From an uncultured Alistipes sp. (GTDB taxonomy: Bacteria; Bacteroidota; Bacteroidia; Bacteroidales; Rikenellaceae): a stretch of DNA of 25,367 nucleotides. Within the stretch, counting starts at the first letter, position 1; every line of letters starts with the position of its first letter. The position numbers and the translations under genes were made by a program. The notes under the pieces were generated by a model that saw nothing but the letters and a program-made list of their open reading frames with translations, ran no database searches and was not told the DNA's origin. The stretch lies in NCBI GenBank assembly GCA_937895825.1, contig CALBKP010000109.1:1-25367 (forward strand), given 5' to 3'. Positions 1-7,433 of this stretch are shown one piece after another.

Positions 1-365
1 GGAAGAGTGGGAACAGATGCCATAACCGTAACATACACGTAGTTTGAAGACTCGCCACCCTTTGTTGCGAAGAACGAGTAAGTACCAGTAGCCTCAGCAA
101 CGAACTCACCATTAGCGAGCTTATTCATTGAAGGGTCATAGATAGTAGCAGCAGCTGTTACATCAACACCCTCCTGCATAACGGTAAACTTAACTGTATC
201 GCCAAGCGCAATAGTTGTTTTGTCAGCCGAGAGAGTGATAGAGCCAGTTGTAGTAGGCAGGTCGGGAGTGGGCTTCTGATCCTCTGTACCATCAACGGGC
301 TCGCAACCTACGAATGCGAAGGTTGCTGCTGCGCACAAAAGCGCAAAGAACTTTGAAATTTTCAT
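1..365 (-). CDS. Omp28-like lipoprotein, N-terminal part (cut by window edge)
   Basis: The start codon is at 365 and the reading frame stays open to the window edge, giving about 121 residues. The N-terminus is a lipoprotein signal (MKISKFFALLCAAA..., lipobox FVGC, Cys21). An Ig-like beta region of about 80 residues follows. It closely parallels the N-terminus of the neighbour at 421-1512: same MKI(S/T)KFF(A/T)LLCA start, same L(S/T)ADK...FTV...VTAAA pattern. It is therefore a tandem paralogue. By analogy the missing C-terminus should carry a thioredoxin-like CxxC domain, but that lies outside the window. It starts 55 bp after the upstream stop and is probably co-transcribed with it. Likely tethered in the outer membrane. 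Function unknown beyond the family resemblance. Confidence 0.8.
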   Translation of the reverse strand, partial: MKISKFFALLCAAATFAFVGCEPVDGTEDQKPTPDLPTTTGSITLSADKTTIALGDTVKFTVMQEGVDVTAAATIYDPSMNKLANGEFVAEATGTYSFFATKGGESSNYVYVTVMASVPTL

Positions 366-420
366 TGTCGTAATTAGTTTTAAGTTATTGTAATTTATAA
401 TCGTTTCAATCTCCAAAATA

Positions 421-1512
421 TTACTTCATATAGTCGTAACCAACGCTGCCATTAGCAGGGCACATAGCAAGGTTAACAACCTCATAACGGTTCGAGTCAT
501 TGAGACCCGTCACGATAACCAACACCTTGAGGTTATCCTTGTTCCACTTCGAGCTTGAGATCTCAAGCGACATGGTGTACTCAGCTGTCTGGCCTGCCTC
601 CAACATACCGAGGTCGAAGCCAGTAATGGGATTAGACGCTGCGATGTAGCGAATAGAGTTGTTGTGCGTGTAGTAAGACTCATCCGAAGTACCTGCCTGC
701 GGAGCATAGATACCATCCTCCAACAACCAAGCAGTCACGCGATACTCACCCGCAACCTTTGCCTTAACACCGGCCTTAACAACTACCTGAGTGTTACCAC
801 CCGTAGCTGCTGCCGTAATACCTGCATCAGCACCCTCAGCCTTCCACAATGCGTCGATCTGAGCCTTGATATCGCTCGCGCTTCTATCAGCCGTACGTGG
901 GTAGTAGAAGTTGAACGTGAGCGAGGGATAACCTGCAACGAGGCTGCCGTAGTGCGATGTCACAACCTCTGCCGAGCGTGACCATGATGGATCGTCCGAG
1001 TTATAGGTGTGCGACATAGCCTCGTAGAACTTGTTGTGGTAGTTCTCGTCGGCCTCGACCTCTCGCAACTCCTTCATCATCGTAGGACACCAGCCACACT
1101 TCGTACCTGTGTGGTCAACCAAAAGGATGCGGTGGTTGAACGATGTGTTCGAGGGGTCGCTATCGGCAGGAAGTTCTGGGATACCAGGGACAACGTCGAT
1201 TTTGATAGTCGGGGTAATCGACGAGCCAGCCACAGCATAAAACTCGAAGGCTCCATCCTCCTCGAAAGTATAGGGGTTAGATACCTCGGTATAGGTAGCC
1301 TTGTTGAATACCTTTGCAGCCGCTGTAACATTTGCACCCGTAGAGTCGGTAACAGTGAAAGTTACAGCCTCACCGATAGTTGCTACATACTTATCTGCTG
1401 TGAGGTTCACATCACCCGTAGGGGTAATAATCTCATTACCATTGTCAGGCTCACAAGCCGCAAAGAGAGTTGCGACTGCACAGAGAAGCGTAAAAAACTT
1501 TGTAATTTTCAT
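421..1512 (-). CDS. Omp28-related lipoprotein with thioredoxin-like CGWC motif
   Basis: This 363-residue lipoprotein has a signal peptide ending in lipobox FAAC (Cys20). An Ig-like domain spans about residues 33-108. A thioredoxin-fold segment then begins at HRILLVDHTGTKCGWCP, with the CxxC cysteines at 139 and 142. The C-terminal half (about 250-355) is predicted beta-rich. The arrangement matches Bacteroidetes Omp28-related outer-membrane proteins, which pair an N-terminal beta region with a redox-type CxxC. Acting on thiols in the periplasm or at the outer membrane is inference from that motif. It lies 37 bp downstream of the DUF6029-like barrel gene and 55 bp upstream of a paralogue. All four genes run the same way, from a TlpA-like thioredoxin at the operon head, which supports a shared redox role. 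Confidence 0.85.
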   Translation of the reverse strand: MKITKFFTLLCAVATLFAACEPDNGNEIITPTGDVNLTADKYVATIGEAVTFTVTDSTGANVTAAAKVFNKATYTEVSNPYTFEEDGAFEFYAVAGSSITPTIKIDVVPGIPELPADSDPSNTSFNHRILLVDHTGTKCGWCPTMMKELREVEADENYHNKFYEAMSHTYNSDDPSWSRSAEVVTSHYGSLVAGYPSLTFNFYYPRTADRSASDIKAQIDALWKAEGADAGITAAATGGNTQVVVKAGVKAKVAGEYRVTAWLLEDGIYAPQAGTSDESYYTHNNSIRYIAASNPITGFDLGMLEAGQTAEYTMSLEISSSKWNKDNLKVLVIVTGLNDSNRYEVVNLAMCPANGSVGYDYMK

Positions 1513-1549
1513 TTTTATTGTCTATTAATCTTTCAGTGTTACTAAAGAG

Positions 1550-3280
1550 TTAGAATGATAGCGTGAGAGCGAGGTTTACACCGGTATATGCAGGCTGGAA
1601 GCGGCAAACACCACCTGAGCATACATAACCAGCGCGGTTACGACCGTACGAAAGCTGAGCGCGGAAGCTCTTGTGCGTAAAGCTGGCACCCACCTGGTAG
1701 TAGTGCAAGAGGTAGTTGTCGTACTCATAAGTGTCAAGATTCATGTAATAGTTACCATACATGCCATCCTGCATCTTCTCGCAGTTCCACATATCGCTCA
1801 CGTAGAAGCTGAACTTGGGAGCGAGGTTATACTCGATAGTAGCTGCTACCCAGTCACCCTCGTAATCATTCGAAGCAAGATACTGGGCCTCGAAACGCAA
1901 CGAGTGCTTCTTGTTAATCTTATAGGTCACATCACCAACAAAGATGTGCGAGCGGCAATAGTGTGCCGCTGGAGAGTCGAAGTGGTTGATCTCCTCATCC
2001 CAACGCTGGAACGAGTAGAGGAACGTGGTCTTAAGGCTCTTATTCCACTGGCGCTCAACATCGAAGTTGAAATCTATCCATACGTTACGGCTGTCAATAG
2101 TCTGCGCCATACGCTGACTATAGTGCTTAAGCGTGTTGAACATCGAGAAGTTGGCGTGGAAGTTCCAATACTTACCGCGAGCCTTCTTGTTACGCAACGA
2201 GTAGTAAACGTCTACCTGACCACCAATCTCGCCGCCTGTGTGAACGCTCGAGCCTCGATAAGGGTTAAGGTTCGCAAGCGAGTAGGTGTGCTGACGAGTG
2301 AGCAAAGGGATATAGTTCATGGTATTACCACCTCCGATACCCTCGGGGCGCAACTGCTCGATTGGCGTAATCATATTCTCCTGGCGACGGAATGTTGCCG
2401 ACACAGAGAAGCGCTTATAGTTGTAACCGAGGTCTACGCTGATAACGTTACCCTTAGCGGCATCGAGCTGAGGATTGAAGATATCCTCGTTGAGCTTTGC
2501 AGCATACTCACCACGGAACGAAAAGCCAGCATACTCAAAGTTTGCACGACCTGACACCATATTGAGCACATCTGATGAAAGACCAACGGGCATCTGTGCC
2601 GTAGGATAGTCCACACTTGCGTCCTTCTGGTAACGACCAACATAGCTACCCTCAACCGACACCATACCATCGTTCCAACCAGCCATCTCCGAGATAGAGA
2701 GCGAGAGATCAGCACCCCAAATGGCGTTGTTCGAGCGAACATCGTAAAGGCGGGGCATACCAGCCAACACCTTAACGTTAACCATGTTGTTGAAATTATA
2801 GTAAGCACGAGCACCTGCCAAAGAGTTATTGAAGGCCAAAGCTCTATCCTCGTATGCACGGAAGATAAGACCATTACCAAACTGATCGTAGATATCGCCG
2901 AGACGAACACCCCAGTTTTGATCCTCCCACTGCACATACTTTGTCAAGAAGGCTGAGAGCTTAGAGTCGCGCTGCTGGTACTCATAGAAATCGTAACCAT
3001 AGAGCGGAGGAAGATAACCGTCAATCTGAACACCTGCCGAGAAACGGCCAATAGAGTAGTCAACCTTCAAATAGTCATTAGAGCCAAAGTTACCCTTGAC
3101 ACGCTCGTATGGCTTGATAAGGCCAATATCCTCAAGCGTCTTATCTGGAGCATAGTAGCTGCTATTACTCTCCAATGCTATTGACACCTGACCCTCGCCA
3201 GCCTTGATCTGTGCTGAGGCCTCGTTGGCAACGAACATTGAAGCTGCTAATAAGCTAACTGCGAGTAAAAATTTCTTCAT
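1550..3280 (-). CDS. DUF6029-like outer-membrane beta-barrel protein
   Basis: This 576-residue protein begins with a Sec signal peptide (MKKFLLAVSLLAA..., cleavage after ASA-Q near residue 24). No lipobox Cys is present. The mature part has many alternating aromatic/polar strands and ends in a terminal Phe (ALTLSF), the usual outer-membrane beta-barrel C-terminus. Length and composition fit the Bacteroidetes family recalled as DUF6029; that name is from memory. No enzymatic motif is visible. It sits between a TlpA-like thioredoxin (82 bp upstream) and an Omp28-like CxxC lipoprotein (37 bp downstream). It may be a barrel partner, pore or assembly client of these redox proteins, but this is inference from gene order. 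Confidence 0.8.
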   Translation of the reverse strand: MKKFLLAVSLLAASMFVANEASAQIKAGEGQVSIALESNSSYYAPDKTLEDIGLIKPYERVKGNFGSNDYLKVDYSIGRFSAGVQIDGYLPPLYGYDFYEYQQRDSKLSAFLTKYVQWEDQNWGVRLGDIYDQFGNGLIFRAYEDRALAFNNSLAGARAYYNFNNMVNVKVLAGMPRLYDVRSNNAIWGADLSLSISEMAGWNDGMVSVEGSYVGRYQKDASVDYPTAQMPVGLSSDVLNMVSGRANFEYAGFSFRGEYAAKLNEDIFNPQLDAAKGNVISVDLGYNYKRFSVSATFRRQENMITPIEQLRPEGIGGGNTMNYIPLLTRQHTYSLANLNPYRGSSVHTGGEIGGQVDVYYSLRNKKARGKYWNFHANFSMFNTLKHYSQRMAQTIDSRNVWIDFNFDVERQWNKSLKTTFLYSFQRWDEEINHFDSPAAHYCRSHIFVGDVTYKINKKHSLRFEAQYLASNDYEGDWVAATIEYNLAPKFSFYVSDMWNCEKMQDGMYGNYYMNLDTYEYDNYLLHYYQVGASFTHKSFRAQLSYGRNRAGYVCSGGVCRFQPAYTGVNLALTLSF

Positions 3281-3311
3281 TTCGTAAAGTTTATATTATC
3301 TAAAATTAAAC

Positions 3312-3347
3312 AGAGGGAGAGGCCATCCTTAAGTGAACCCTCCCTCT
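3312..3347 (-). terminator. Intercistronic hairpin, possible partial terminator
   Basis: Between the TlpA-like gene and the barrel gene, AGAGGGA (3312-3318) pairs with TCCCTCT (3341-3347). On the minus strand the stem is followed by the T-rich stretch GTTTAATTTTAG. This resembles a leaky terminator or processing site that would lower expression of the downstream barrel genes relative to the thioredoxin. Stem strength is moderate and the T-tract is interrupted. Confidence 0.4.
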
Positions 3348-3362
3348 ATCTACCTATCACAA

Positions 3363-3845
3363 TTATTTGAGCTCCTTGATCTTCTCGAACAGCTCCTGCT
3401 CGCTACCAGGGGTATAACCCGAGTGTGAATAAACCACGTTACCCTTGCCATCAACGATGAAGGTGTGGGGCGTGAGGCTCACGTTCATTGCACGCTTGAA
3501 GTCCTGATTCTTGTCGTAAACGCATACGTAGTCGTCCCAACCCTGACCCTGAGTCATAGCACGTGCGCGGCTCAAAGTACGAGCGTCATCAACCGATACA
3601 GCAACAACCTTCATATCTACCTCCTCCAACCAGTCGTAGAGGTTGTCATTGATAGCGTTAAGCTCCATGATACAGGGCTTACATGTTGTTGACCAGAATG
3701 AGATAATCATAGGCGTACCATCTACCAAGTCGCGAGTAGAGATAACCTTACCCTCCTGGTTCTCAACCTTTACGTCGGGCATTGACTGTGCCGATGCGCT
3801 AAAGCCCACGAAGAGGGCAAGCATCAAAAACATCATCTTTTTCAT
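3363..3845 (-). CDS. TlpA-like periplasmic thioredoxin
   Basis: This 160-residue protein has a Sec signal peptide (about residues 1-20, cleavage after ASA-Q) and a TlpA/ResA/AhpC-TSA type redoxin domain. The active site reads FWSTTCKPC (Cys55, Cys58). The late TPHTFIVDGKGNVV segment supplies the family's cis-proline loop (LTPHTF). A periplasmic protein of this kind normally reduces or exchanges disulfides in envelope proteins. It heads the minus-strand cluster, with a promoter-like element at 3973-4004 and a 5' leader of about 120 nt. The downstream genes encode an outer-membrane barrel and Omp28-like CxxC lipoproteins, which are plausible partners or clients. The short signal and absence of a lipobox suggest a soluble periplasmic enzyme. 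Confidence 0.88.
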   Translation of the reverse strand: MKKMMFLMLALFVGFSASAQSMPDVKVENQEGKVISTRDLVDGTPMIISFWSTTCKPCIMELNAINDNLYDWLEEVDMKVVAVSVDDARTLSRARAMTQGQGWDDYVCVYDKNQDFKRAMNVSLTPHTFIVDGKGNVVYSHSGYTPGSEQELFEKIKELK

Positions 3846-3972
3846 AATACTTCAAGAAGTTTTAAGTTAATAATAATCTAATCCTTAGTCCGTTATGGCT
3901 GCGACTGTCACACTCTGAGCGTAACCCTCATCACACGTTCACGCGAGATTAGCCCCTCGCCGATTCATATAA

Positions 3973-4004
3973 CAAACGTAGCGACGCACCATATTCGGGT
4001 GCAA
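3973..4004 (-). promoter_or_regulatory. Promoter of the TlpA-like/outer-membrane cluster
   Basis: On the minus strand a -7 element TACGTTTG (3973-3980) has a TTG (-33) at 4002-4004, with 21 bp between. This matches the Bacteroidetes TTTG/TAnnTTTG pattern. The spacer contains a small inverted repeat GCACC...GGTGC (3986-4002). The resulting leader of about 120 nt contains a GCGAG/CTCGC hairpin (3943-3960). Apart from these elements and the hairpin at 4082-4119, nothing gene-like was seen in 3846-4138. Confidence 0.5.
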
Positions 4005-4081
4005 GATAGTGAATAAATCGCAAAAAATAGCAACTTTATATAAAAATTTCCGTGAAACGGCAGAATTTGGGGGTAAAGTGA

Positions 4082-4119
4082 ATCCCCGAAGCTTCCCCAT
4101 AGGGGAAGACAACGGGGAT
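4082..4119. other. Strong nested inverted repeat downstream of the rSAM operon
   Basis: CTTCCCC (4092-4098) pairs with GGGGAAG (4102-4108) around a 3-nt loop. It is enclosed by ATCCCCG (4082-4088) pairing with CGGGGAT (4113-4119). The 7+7 bp G/C-rich stem lies 20 bp past the stop of the last operon gene. There is no clear U-tract on either strand, so it may be a 3'-end stabilising or Rho-dependent element rather than a classical intrinsic terminator. Confidence 0.55.
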
Positions 4120-4138
4120 GTCTCTTGGTTGTGACACG

Positions 4139-5215
4139 CTATCGCTTCAGTCGCTGGTAGTGGCAGACAAGCAGGCGGCCATCATCATCGTAGAGGTGCA
4201 TGCCGTTGCCCTCACAATACTGCCACATCTTGCAATCGGCACACTTGCCACGCTTAGCCCACGCGCGGTTACGGAACTTCTCAAAGCGGTTTTGCCACAC
4301 ATCCCAGAAGTTATCCTTGTAGATATTGCCCTGTGTGAAGTTGGCGCGTACGCTCGTACAGCCCGAGATGTCGCCATTCACACGTATCGACGCAACACCC
4401 ACACCAGCATAGCACTCGAAGGGGTTGGTCCTCACGCGCATCTCGTAGCCGCCGAGAAAACCCTCACAGCCGTACGATGCCATAACACGACCCTCTTTGC
4501 GCGTGGCCTCGATAAACTGCATGAGGTAGGTGAACTCCTCGTCGTTGAGTTGTAGCGACTCATCCGTAGCCGCACGACCCACCGGAAAGATGGTAAATAG
4601 TCGCCAGCGACGCACGCCGAGGGAGTATAGGAACTCCTTGAACTTATCCAACTTAGGTAGCAACGCAGGCGTTACACACGTCACCACATCCGAGGCGAGC
4701 TCCTTATCAGCTGAGATCATACGCACGGCCTCCACGGCACACGCAAAACTATCCTTATTCTGGCGGATGTGGAAGTGCTCCTCCTCGAAACCATCGAGCG
4801 ACACAGTTATTGAGTGCAGACCCGCACGAACAAGCGAATCGAATCGCTGACGCGTGAGTCCAAGGCCATTTGTCACCATACCCCATGGATAGCCTCGACG
4901 ATAGAGGTTTAGACCTATCTCCTCAAGGTCTTTACGCACGAGCACCTCGCCACCCGAGAGTATCACGAGTACCTTGTTGGGGTTGACATTCGGCGTTATC
5001 TCGTTGTCCAACACACGGAAGAAATCCTTCGCGGGCATATCCTTCAGCGCGGGGTCCACCGTACAGTCACTACCGCAGTGGCGACACTTGAGGTTGCACC
5101 TCAACGTACACTCCCAAAAGAGCGTATTTAGTACGTGCTCGTCACGACGTATCTGGCGCAACTTTTTGAACAGTTTTAACGCTATCCACTGACGCAAACC
5201 TAATCGTTTTCCCAT
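4139..5215 (-). CDS. Radical SAM/SPASM enzyme, TIGR04133-like (rSAM/lipoprotein system)
   Basis: This 358-residue radical SAM enzyme has a CX3CX2C motif (CNLKCRHC, Cys40/44/47) for the SAM-binding 4Fe-4S cluster, preceded by FWECTLR. The GGE motif follows in LSGGEVLVRKDL (about 86-97). A C-terminal SPASM region has Cys in FECYAGV, ISGCTSV, KCADCKMWQYC and LVCHYQ, enough for auxiliary clusters. The LFWECTLRCNLKCRHCGSDC signature and length resemble the family recalled as TIGR04133, paired with small lipoproteins (TIGR04134). Such enzymes use SAM to start radical modification of peptides or proteins; substrate and reaction here are unknown. It is the last gene of the operon, 26 bp after the fifth lipoprotein gene. 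It lacks a signal peptide, so it should act in the cytoplasm before export. The 33-residue basic N-terminus could contact membrane or substrate. Confidence 0.88.
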   Translation of the reverse strand: MGKRLGLRQWIALKLFKKLRQIRRDEHVLNTLFWECTLRCNLKCRHCGSDCTVDPALKDMPAKDFFRVLDNEITPNVNPNKVLVILSGGEVLVRKDLEEIGLNLYRRGYPWGMVTNGLGLTRQRFDSLVRAGLHSITVSLDGFEEEHFHIRQNKDSFACAVEAVRMISADKELASDVVTCVTPALLPKLDKFKEFLYSLGVRRWRLFTIFPVGRAATDESLQLNDEEFTYLMQFIEATRKEGRVMASYGCEGFLGGYEMRVRTNPFECYAGVGVASIRVNGDISGCTSVRANFTQGNIYKDNFWDVWQNRFEKFRNRAWAKRGKCADCKMWQYCEGNGMHLYDDDGRLLVCHYQRLKR

Positions 5216-5241
5216 AGTCTCTCCATCTATTCTGTTACCCT

Positions 5242-5604
5242 CTACTCAGCCTCCTCGCTCATACGCTCCAGCTTAACGTCGCCAAGCTCAGCAACGCCGC
5301 CATGTGTAGCAACGTTTATCACTCGGGGCATAAACTCTCCCCCACCCTCAGGTCCATCAATATCCACCAGCTCGAGACTTGGCGTTGTACCACTCACGTA
5401 GAACCAACCATCGGCATCCGACATGGTTGTGTTGCCTCCAATATCTGCCCTTATTCCCTCGATAGGCTTACCCTCGGGGTTCACAACACGCCCCGTAGCG
5501 GCAAACGTGGGGTTGTACTCCACTTCGGGCACGCCATAACACGCCACACACGTAAGCGTCATTCCGAACAGTGCGAATAGTCGCGTTAATATTCTACCAA
5601 TCAT
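5242..5604 (-). CDS. Radical SAM-associated small lipoprotein, paralogue 5
   Basis: A 120-residue lipoprotein if started at 5604 (MIGRILTRLF...). That start places a Cys at residue 19, the register of the other paralogues; in-frame ATGs at 5610 and 5616 would add two or four residues. The precise lipidated Cys is uncertain (TLTC or CVAC, three residues apart). The mature part has the family core GRVVNPEGKPIEGI, like a carboxypeptidase-regulatory/CnaB beta sandwich. It also has VDIDGPEGGGEF and a terminal GDVKL. It is the shortest copy and lacks the spaced YG(T/C)P motif, having EYNPTF instead. It begins shortly after the stop of paralogue 4 and is 26 bp from the downstream radical SAM gene. 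Presumed substrate of the flanking radical SAM enzymes; this is inference. Confidence 0.8.
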   Translation of the reverse strand: MIGRILTRLFALFGMTLTCVACYGVPEVEYNPTFAATGRVVNPEGKPIEGIRADIGGNTTMSDADGWFYVSGTTPSLELVDIDGPEGGGEFMPRVINVATHGGVAELGDVKLERMSEEAE

Positions 5605-5624
5605 TGACATAGCCATCTCGTTTA

Positions 5625-6059
5625 TTAGTTATTTATACTCTCTTCTTTTAGCTCCAACGTAACATCGTCAAGTGTCACATCATACTTACCATTATTCCAA
5701 CCTTCACCGTTCTCAACCTTCACAACCTTATCACTTACATCTATCGACAGCGACTCGAACCAGCCGCCATTATCCTCTCCATCAATATCCATGAAATTGA
5801 TGTATTTCATCTTTGAGCCACCGCGATATTGGCCCTCCAAACAACCCTCCGCATCGGTTATCGCGAGGGGCTGGGTATTGTAGTCATATTTCGCCGATAC
5901 CTGAATGCCCGGGATGGGCTTTCCCTCGCCATCAACCACACGCAGCGATACCCTAAACGTGGAGTACGGCGTGCCGTAGGCATCCAAATTACCACCGCCC
6001 TCGCAACTCACTGCTCCAAAGCCGAGTATCGTCATTAGAAAATAGATTAATCTCCTCAT
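5625..6059 (-). CDS. Radical SAM-associated small lipoprotein, paralogue 4
   Basis: A 144-residue lipoprotein started at 6059 (MRRLIYFLMTILGFGAVSC, Cys19). That start aligns exactly with MKRLIYFLMTLLGFGTAGC of paralogue 3; an in-frame ATG at 6077 would overlap the previous gene by 8 bp. After the lipid Cys come a Gly-rich linker and AYGTPYSTF, then the beta-sandwich core LRVVDGEGKPIPGIQV. Next are MDIDGEDNGGWFE with SIDVSD, and a terminal LDDVTLEL. These three blocks recur in the same order in all five copies. It lies 10 bp after paralogue 3. Export to the periplasm or cell surface as a lipoprotein is predicted. It has no enzymatic motif. Confidence 0.85.
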   Translation of the reverse strand: MRRLIYFLMTILGFGAVSCEGGGNLDAYGTPYSTFRVSLRVVDGEGKPIPGIQVSAKYDYNTQPLAITDAEGCLEGQYRGGSKMKYINFMDIDGEDNGGWFESLSIDVSDKVVKVENGEGWNNGKYDVTLDDVTLELKEESINN

Positions 6060-6069
6060 AATCACATTA

Positions 6070-6540
6070 TTATTCATTATTATCCTCAGCACTCTTTTCA
6101 GATAGTGTAACGTCGCCAAGCTCAGCCCTAAAACCGCCCTCGTACCAATTGCCACTACTCTCCTCAACCTGCTCGATCTTGTCGGTGATGTCGAGCTTGA
6201 GCGTCTCAAATTCGCCGCCATTCTCCTCTCCATCAGGGTCTACAAACTCCACCTCGTACTGTGAACCAGGCCAGACGTAGGCATCGACGACGTTGATGTT
6301 ACCCTCATCGTCCGAGGCACTGTTTTCGTAGCCTAAAGGTCCGCCGTCGCAGTGAACCTCGATACCCTTGATGGGCACACCCGCCTCGTCGACAACACGT
6401 GCCGAGAGGTGAAACAGAACGTGCGGACAGCCATACTCGGCGACCACATCGTCATCGAACGAATTGTCCTCGAGTAGCGCGCTGCATCCCGCCGTGCCGA
6501 AACCGAGGAGCGTCATCAGAAAATATATCAGTCGTTTCAT
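6070..6540 (-). CDS. Radical SAM-associated small lipoprotein, paralogue 3
   Basis: A 156-residue lipoprotein with signal MKRLIYFLMTLLGFGTAGC (Cys19). An acidic linker of about 15 residues (LLEDNSFDDDVVA) precedes EYGCPHVLF. The core is ARVVDEAGVPIKGIEV, followed by VDPDGEENGGEFE, LDITDKI, NWYEGG and LGDVTL. It is the longest paralogue because of the acidic linker. It also carries an extra Cys in the YGCP motif where paralogues 1 and 4 have YGTP, and another in VHCDGG. It lies 24 bp after paralogue 2. Resembles the family recalled as TIGR04134. Probably a client of the radical SAM enzymes rather than an enzyme. Confidence 0.87.
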   Translation of the reverse strand: MKRLIYFLMTLLGFGTAGCSALLEDNSFDDDVVAEYGCPHVLFHLSARVVDEAGVPIKGIEVHCDGGPLGYENSASDDEGNINVVDAYVWPGSQYEVEFVDPDGEENGGEFETLKLDITDKIEQVEESSGNWYEGGFRAELGDVTLSEKSAEDNNE

Positions 6541-6564
6541 AGTCGTATGATGTTAGTTATTAGT

Positions 6565-6990
6565 CTATTCAACTCTTTGCAGCACTATATCACCAAGCTT
6601 AACAAAGGAGTCTCCCACATATCCCCATTCATCGGGAGTATTGGAGTAGGGCGGTATGCGGTCACTGATGTCGAGGCGCAGACTCTGGTAGCAGCCGCCA
6701 TTGTAGTAGCCATCGATATCCTCAAATATGATAACGCGCTCTTGACCAGGCTTGAGATGCGCAAAGGCATCTATCTCGCCCTTATAGTCGGAGTAGCCCG
6801 TACGTCCGCAAAACTCCGCGCCCTCAGGATAGGCGACTATGCCCTGTATCGGGTTGCCTGCCTCATCGACAACGCGCGCCGTGAGCCACAGCACGTAGTA
6901 TGGCTTCCACTCCTCCTTCTCGCAACCCATTGACACAACCGCACATAATGCCAACAACAAAGATACAATTTTTTTTATACTACTCCTCAT
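6565..6990 (-). CDS. Radical SAM-associated small lipoprotein, paralogue 2
   Basis: A 141-residue lipoprotein started at 6990 (MRSSIKKIVSLLLALCAVVSMGC, Cys23). The frame is open to 7074, but the extra residues are a basic, non-signal shadow of the upstream gene, so they were rejected. The start overlaps the end of paralogue 1 by 11 bp, suggesting translational coupling. CEKEE after the lipid Cys is the acidic kind of sequence that favours surface export in Bacteroidetes. The core is ARVVDEAGNPIQGI, then EDIDGYYNGGCYQ with LDISDRI, and a final LGDIVL. The YG(T/C)P motif is replaced by KPYYV, and a Cys follows the Gly-Gly pair. It is the most divergent long copy. Confidence 0.85.
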   Translation of the reverse strand: MRSSIKKIVSLLLALCAVVSMGCEKEEWKPYYVLWLTARVVDEAGNPIQGIVAYPEGAEFCGRTGYSDYKGEIDAFAHLKPGQERVIIFEDIDGYYNGGCYQSLRLDISDRIPPYSNTPDEWGYVGDSFVKLGDIVLQRVE

Positions 6991-7405
6991 CTTCCGTAAC
7001 TTTTTTCTTAAGCACCACATCGCCCATATCGGCCGCGTAGCCGCCCTCGTACCATCCGCCCTCGCCCGGGGCAATGTTGTAGGCGTGCGTCTCTACGGTA
7101 AGCGGCTCAAACTCGCCGCCATTCAAGGGGCCATCTATATCTACGAACGTCACCTCGTACTGCGCACCAGGCCATATAGTTCCCGTGGCCTCGATGTTGC
7201 CCAAATAATCCGAGACTCCAGTGTTGTAGTCGAACTGATCGCCCTTGCTCGTGCGTACGTGGATACCCTGAATGGGCGTACCTGCCTCGTCTACGACGCG
7301 TGCAGTAAGGCGGAAGGTGACGTGCGGCGTGCCATATTCCACGCGTGCGCAACCATCAATGCCAAAGCCGAGGAGCGCGAATAGCAAGTATAACAAGCGT
7401 TTCAT
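6980..7405 (-). CDS. Radical SAM-associated small lipoprotein, paralogue 1
   Basis: A 141-residue lipoprotein with signal MKRLLYLLFALLGFGIDGC (Cys19). It then has VEYGTPHVTF, the core ARVVDEAGTPIQGIHV, TFVDIDGPLNGGEFE, GWYEGGY and MGDVVL. It has the clearest set of family motifs and lies 28 bp after the first radical SAM gene. The core repeat looks like a carboxypeptidase-regulatory-like beta sandwich, which is usually a structural module. Presumably the lipoprotein is processed, modified and exported; its mature location and role are unknown. Confidence 0.87.
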   Translation of the reverse strand: MKRLLYLLFALLGFGIDGCARVEYGTPHVTFRLTARVVDEAGTPIQGIHVRTSKGDQFDYNTGVSDYLGNIEATGTIWPGAQYEVTFVDIDGPLNGGEFEPLTVETHAYNIAPGEGGWYEGGYAADMGDVVLKKKVTEDEE

Positions 7406-7433
7406 ATCCTGTTAATTTATAACATTTAACTCA

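Noticed and set aside
1673..2554. 293-codon plus-strand frame
   Set aside because: Lies wholly antisense to the barrel gene; its protein is a Val/Leu/Arg/Ile-rich shadow without domains or a signal peptide.
4082..4119. Calling the nested repeat an intrinsic terminator
   Set aside because: No T-tract on either side, so it is listed as a structured element instead.
5625..6233. Longer start at 6233 for lipoprotein paralogue 4
   Set aside because: Would bury the signal peptide; ATG 6059 restores the Cys19 register shared with paralogues 1 and 3.
6565..7074. Longer start at 7074 for lipoprotein paralogue 2
   Set aside because: Adds 28 Arg/Ala-rich residues before a clear signal peptide and would overlap paralogue 1 by about 95 bp.
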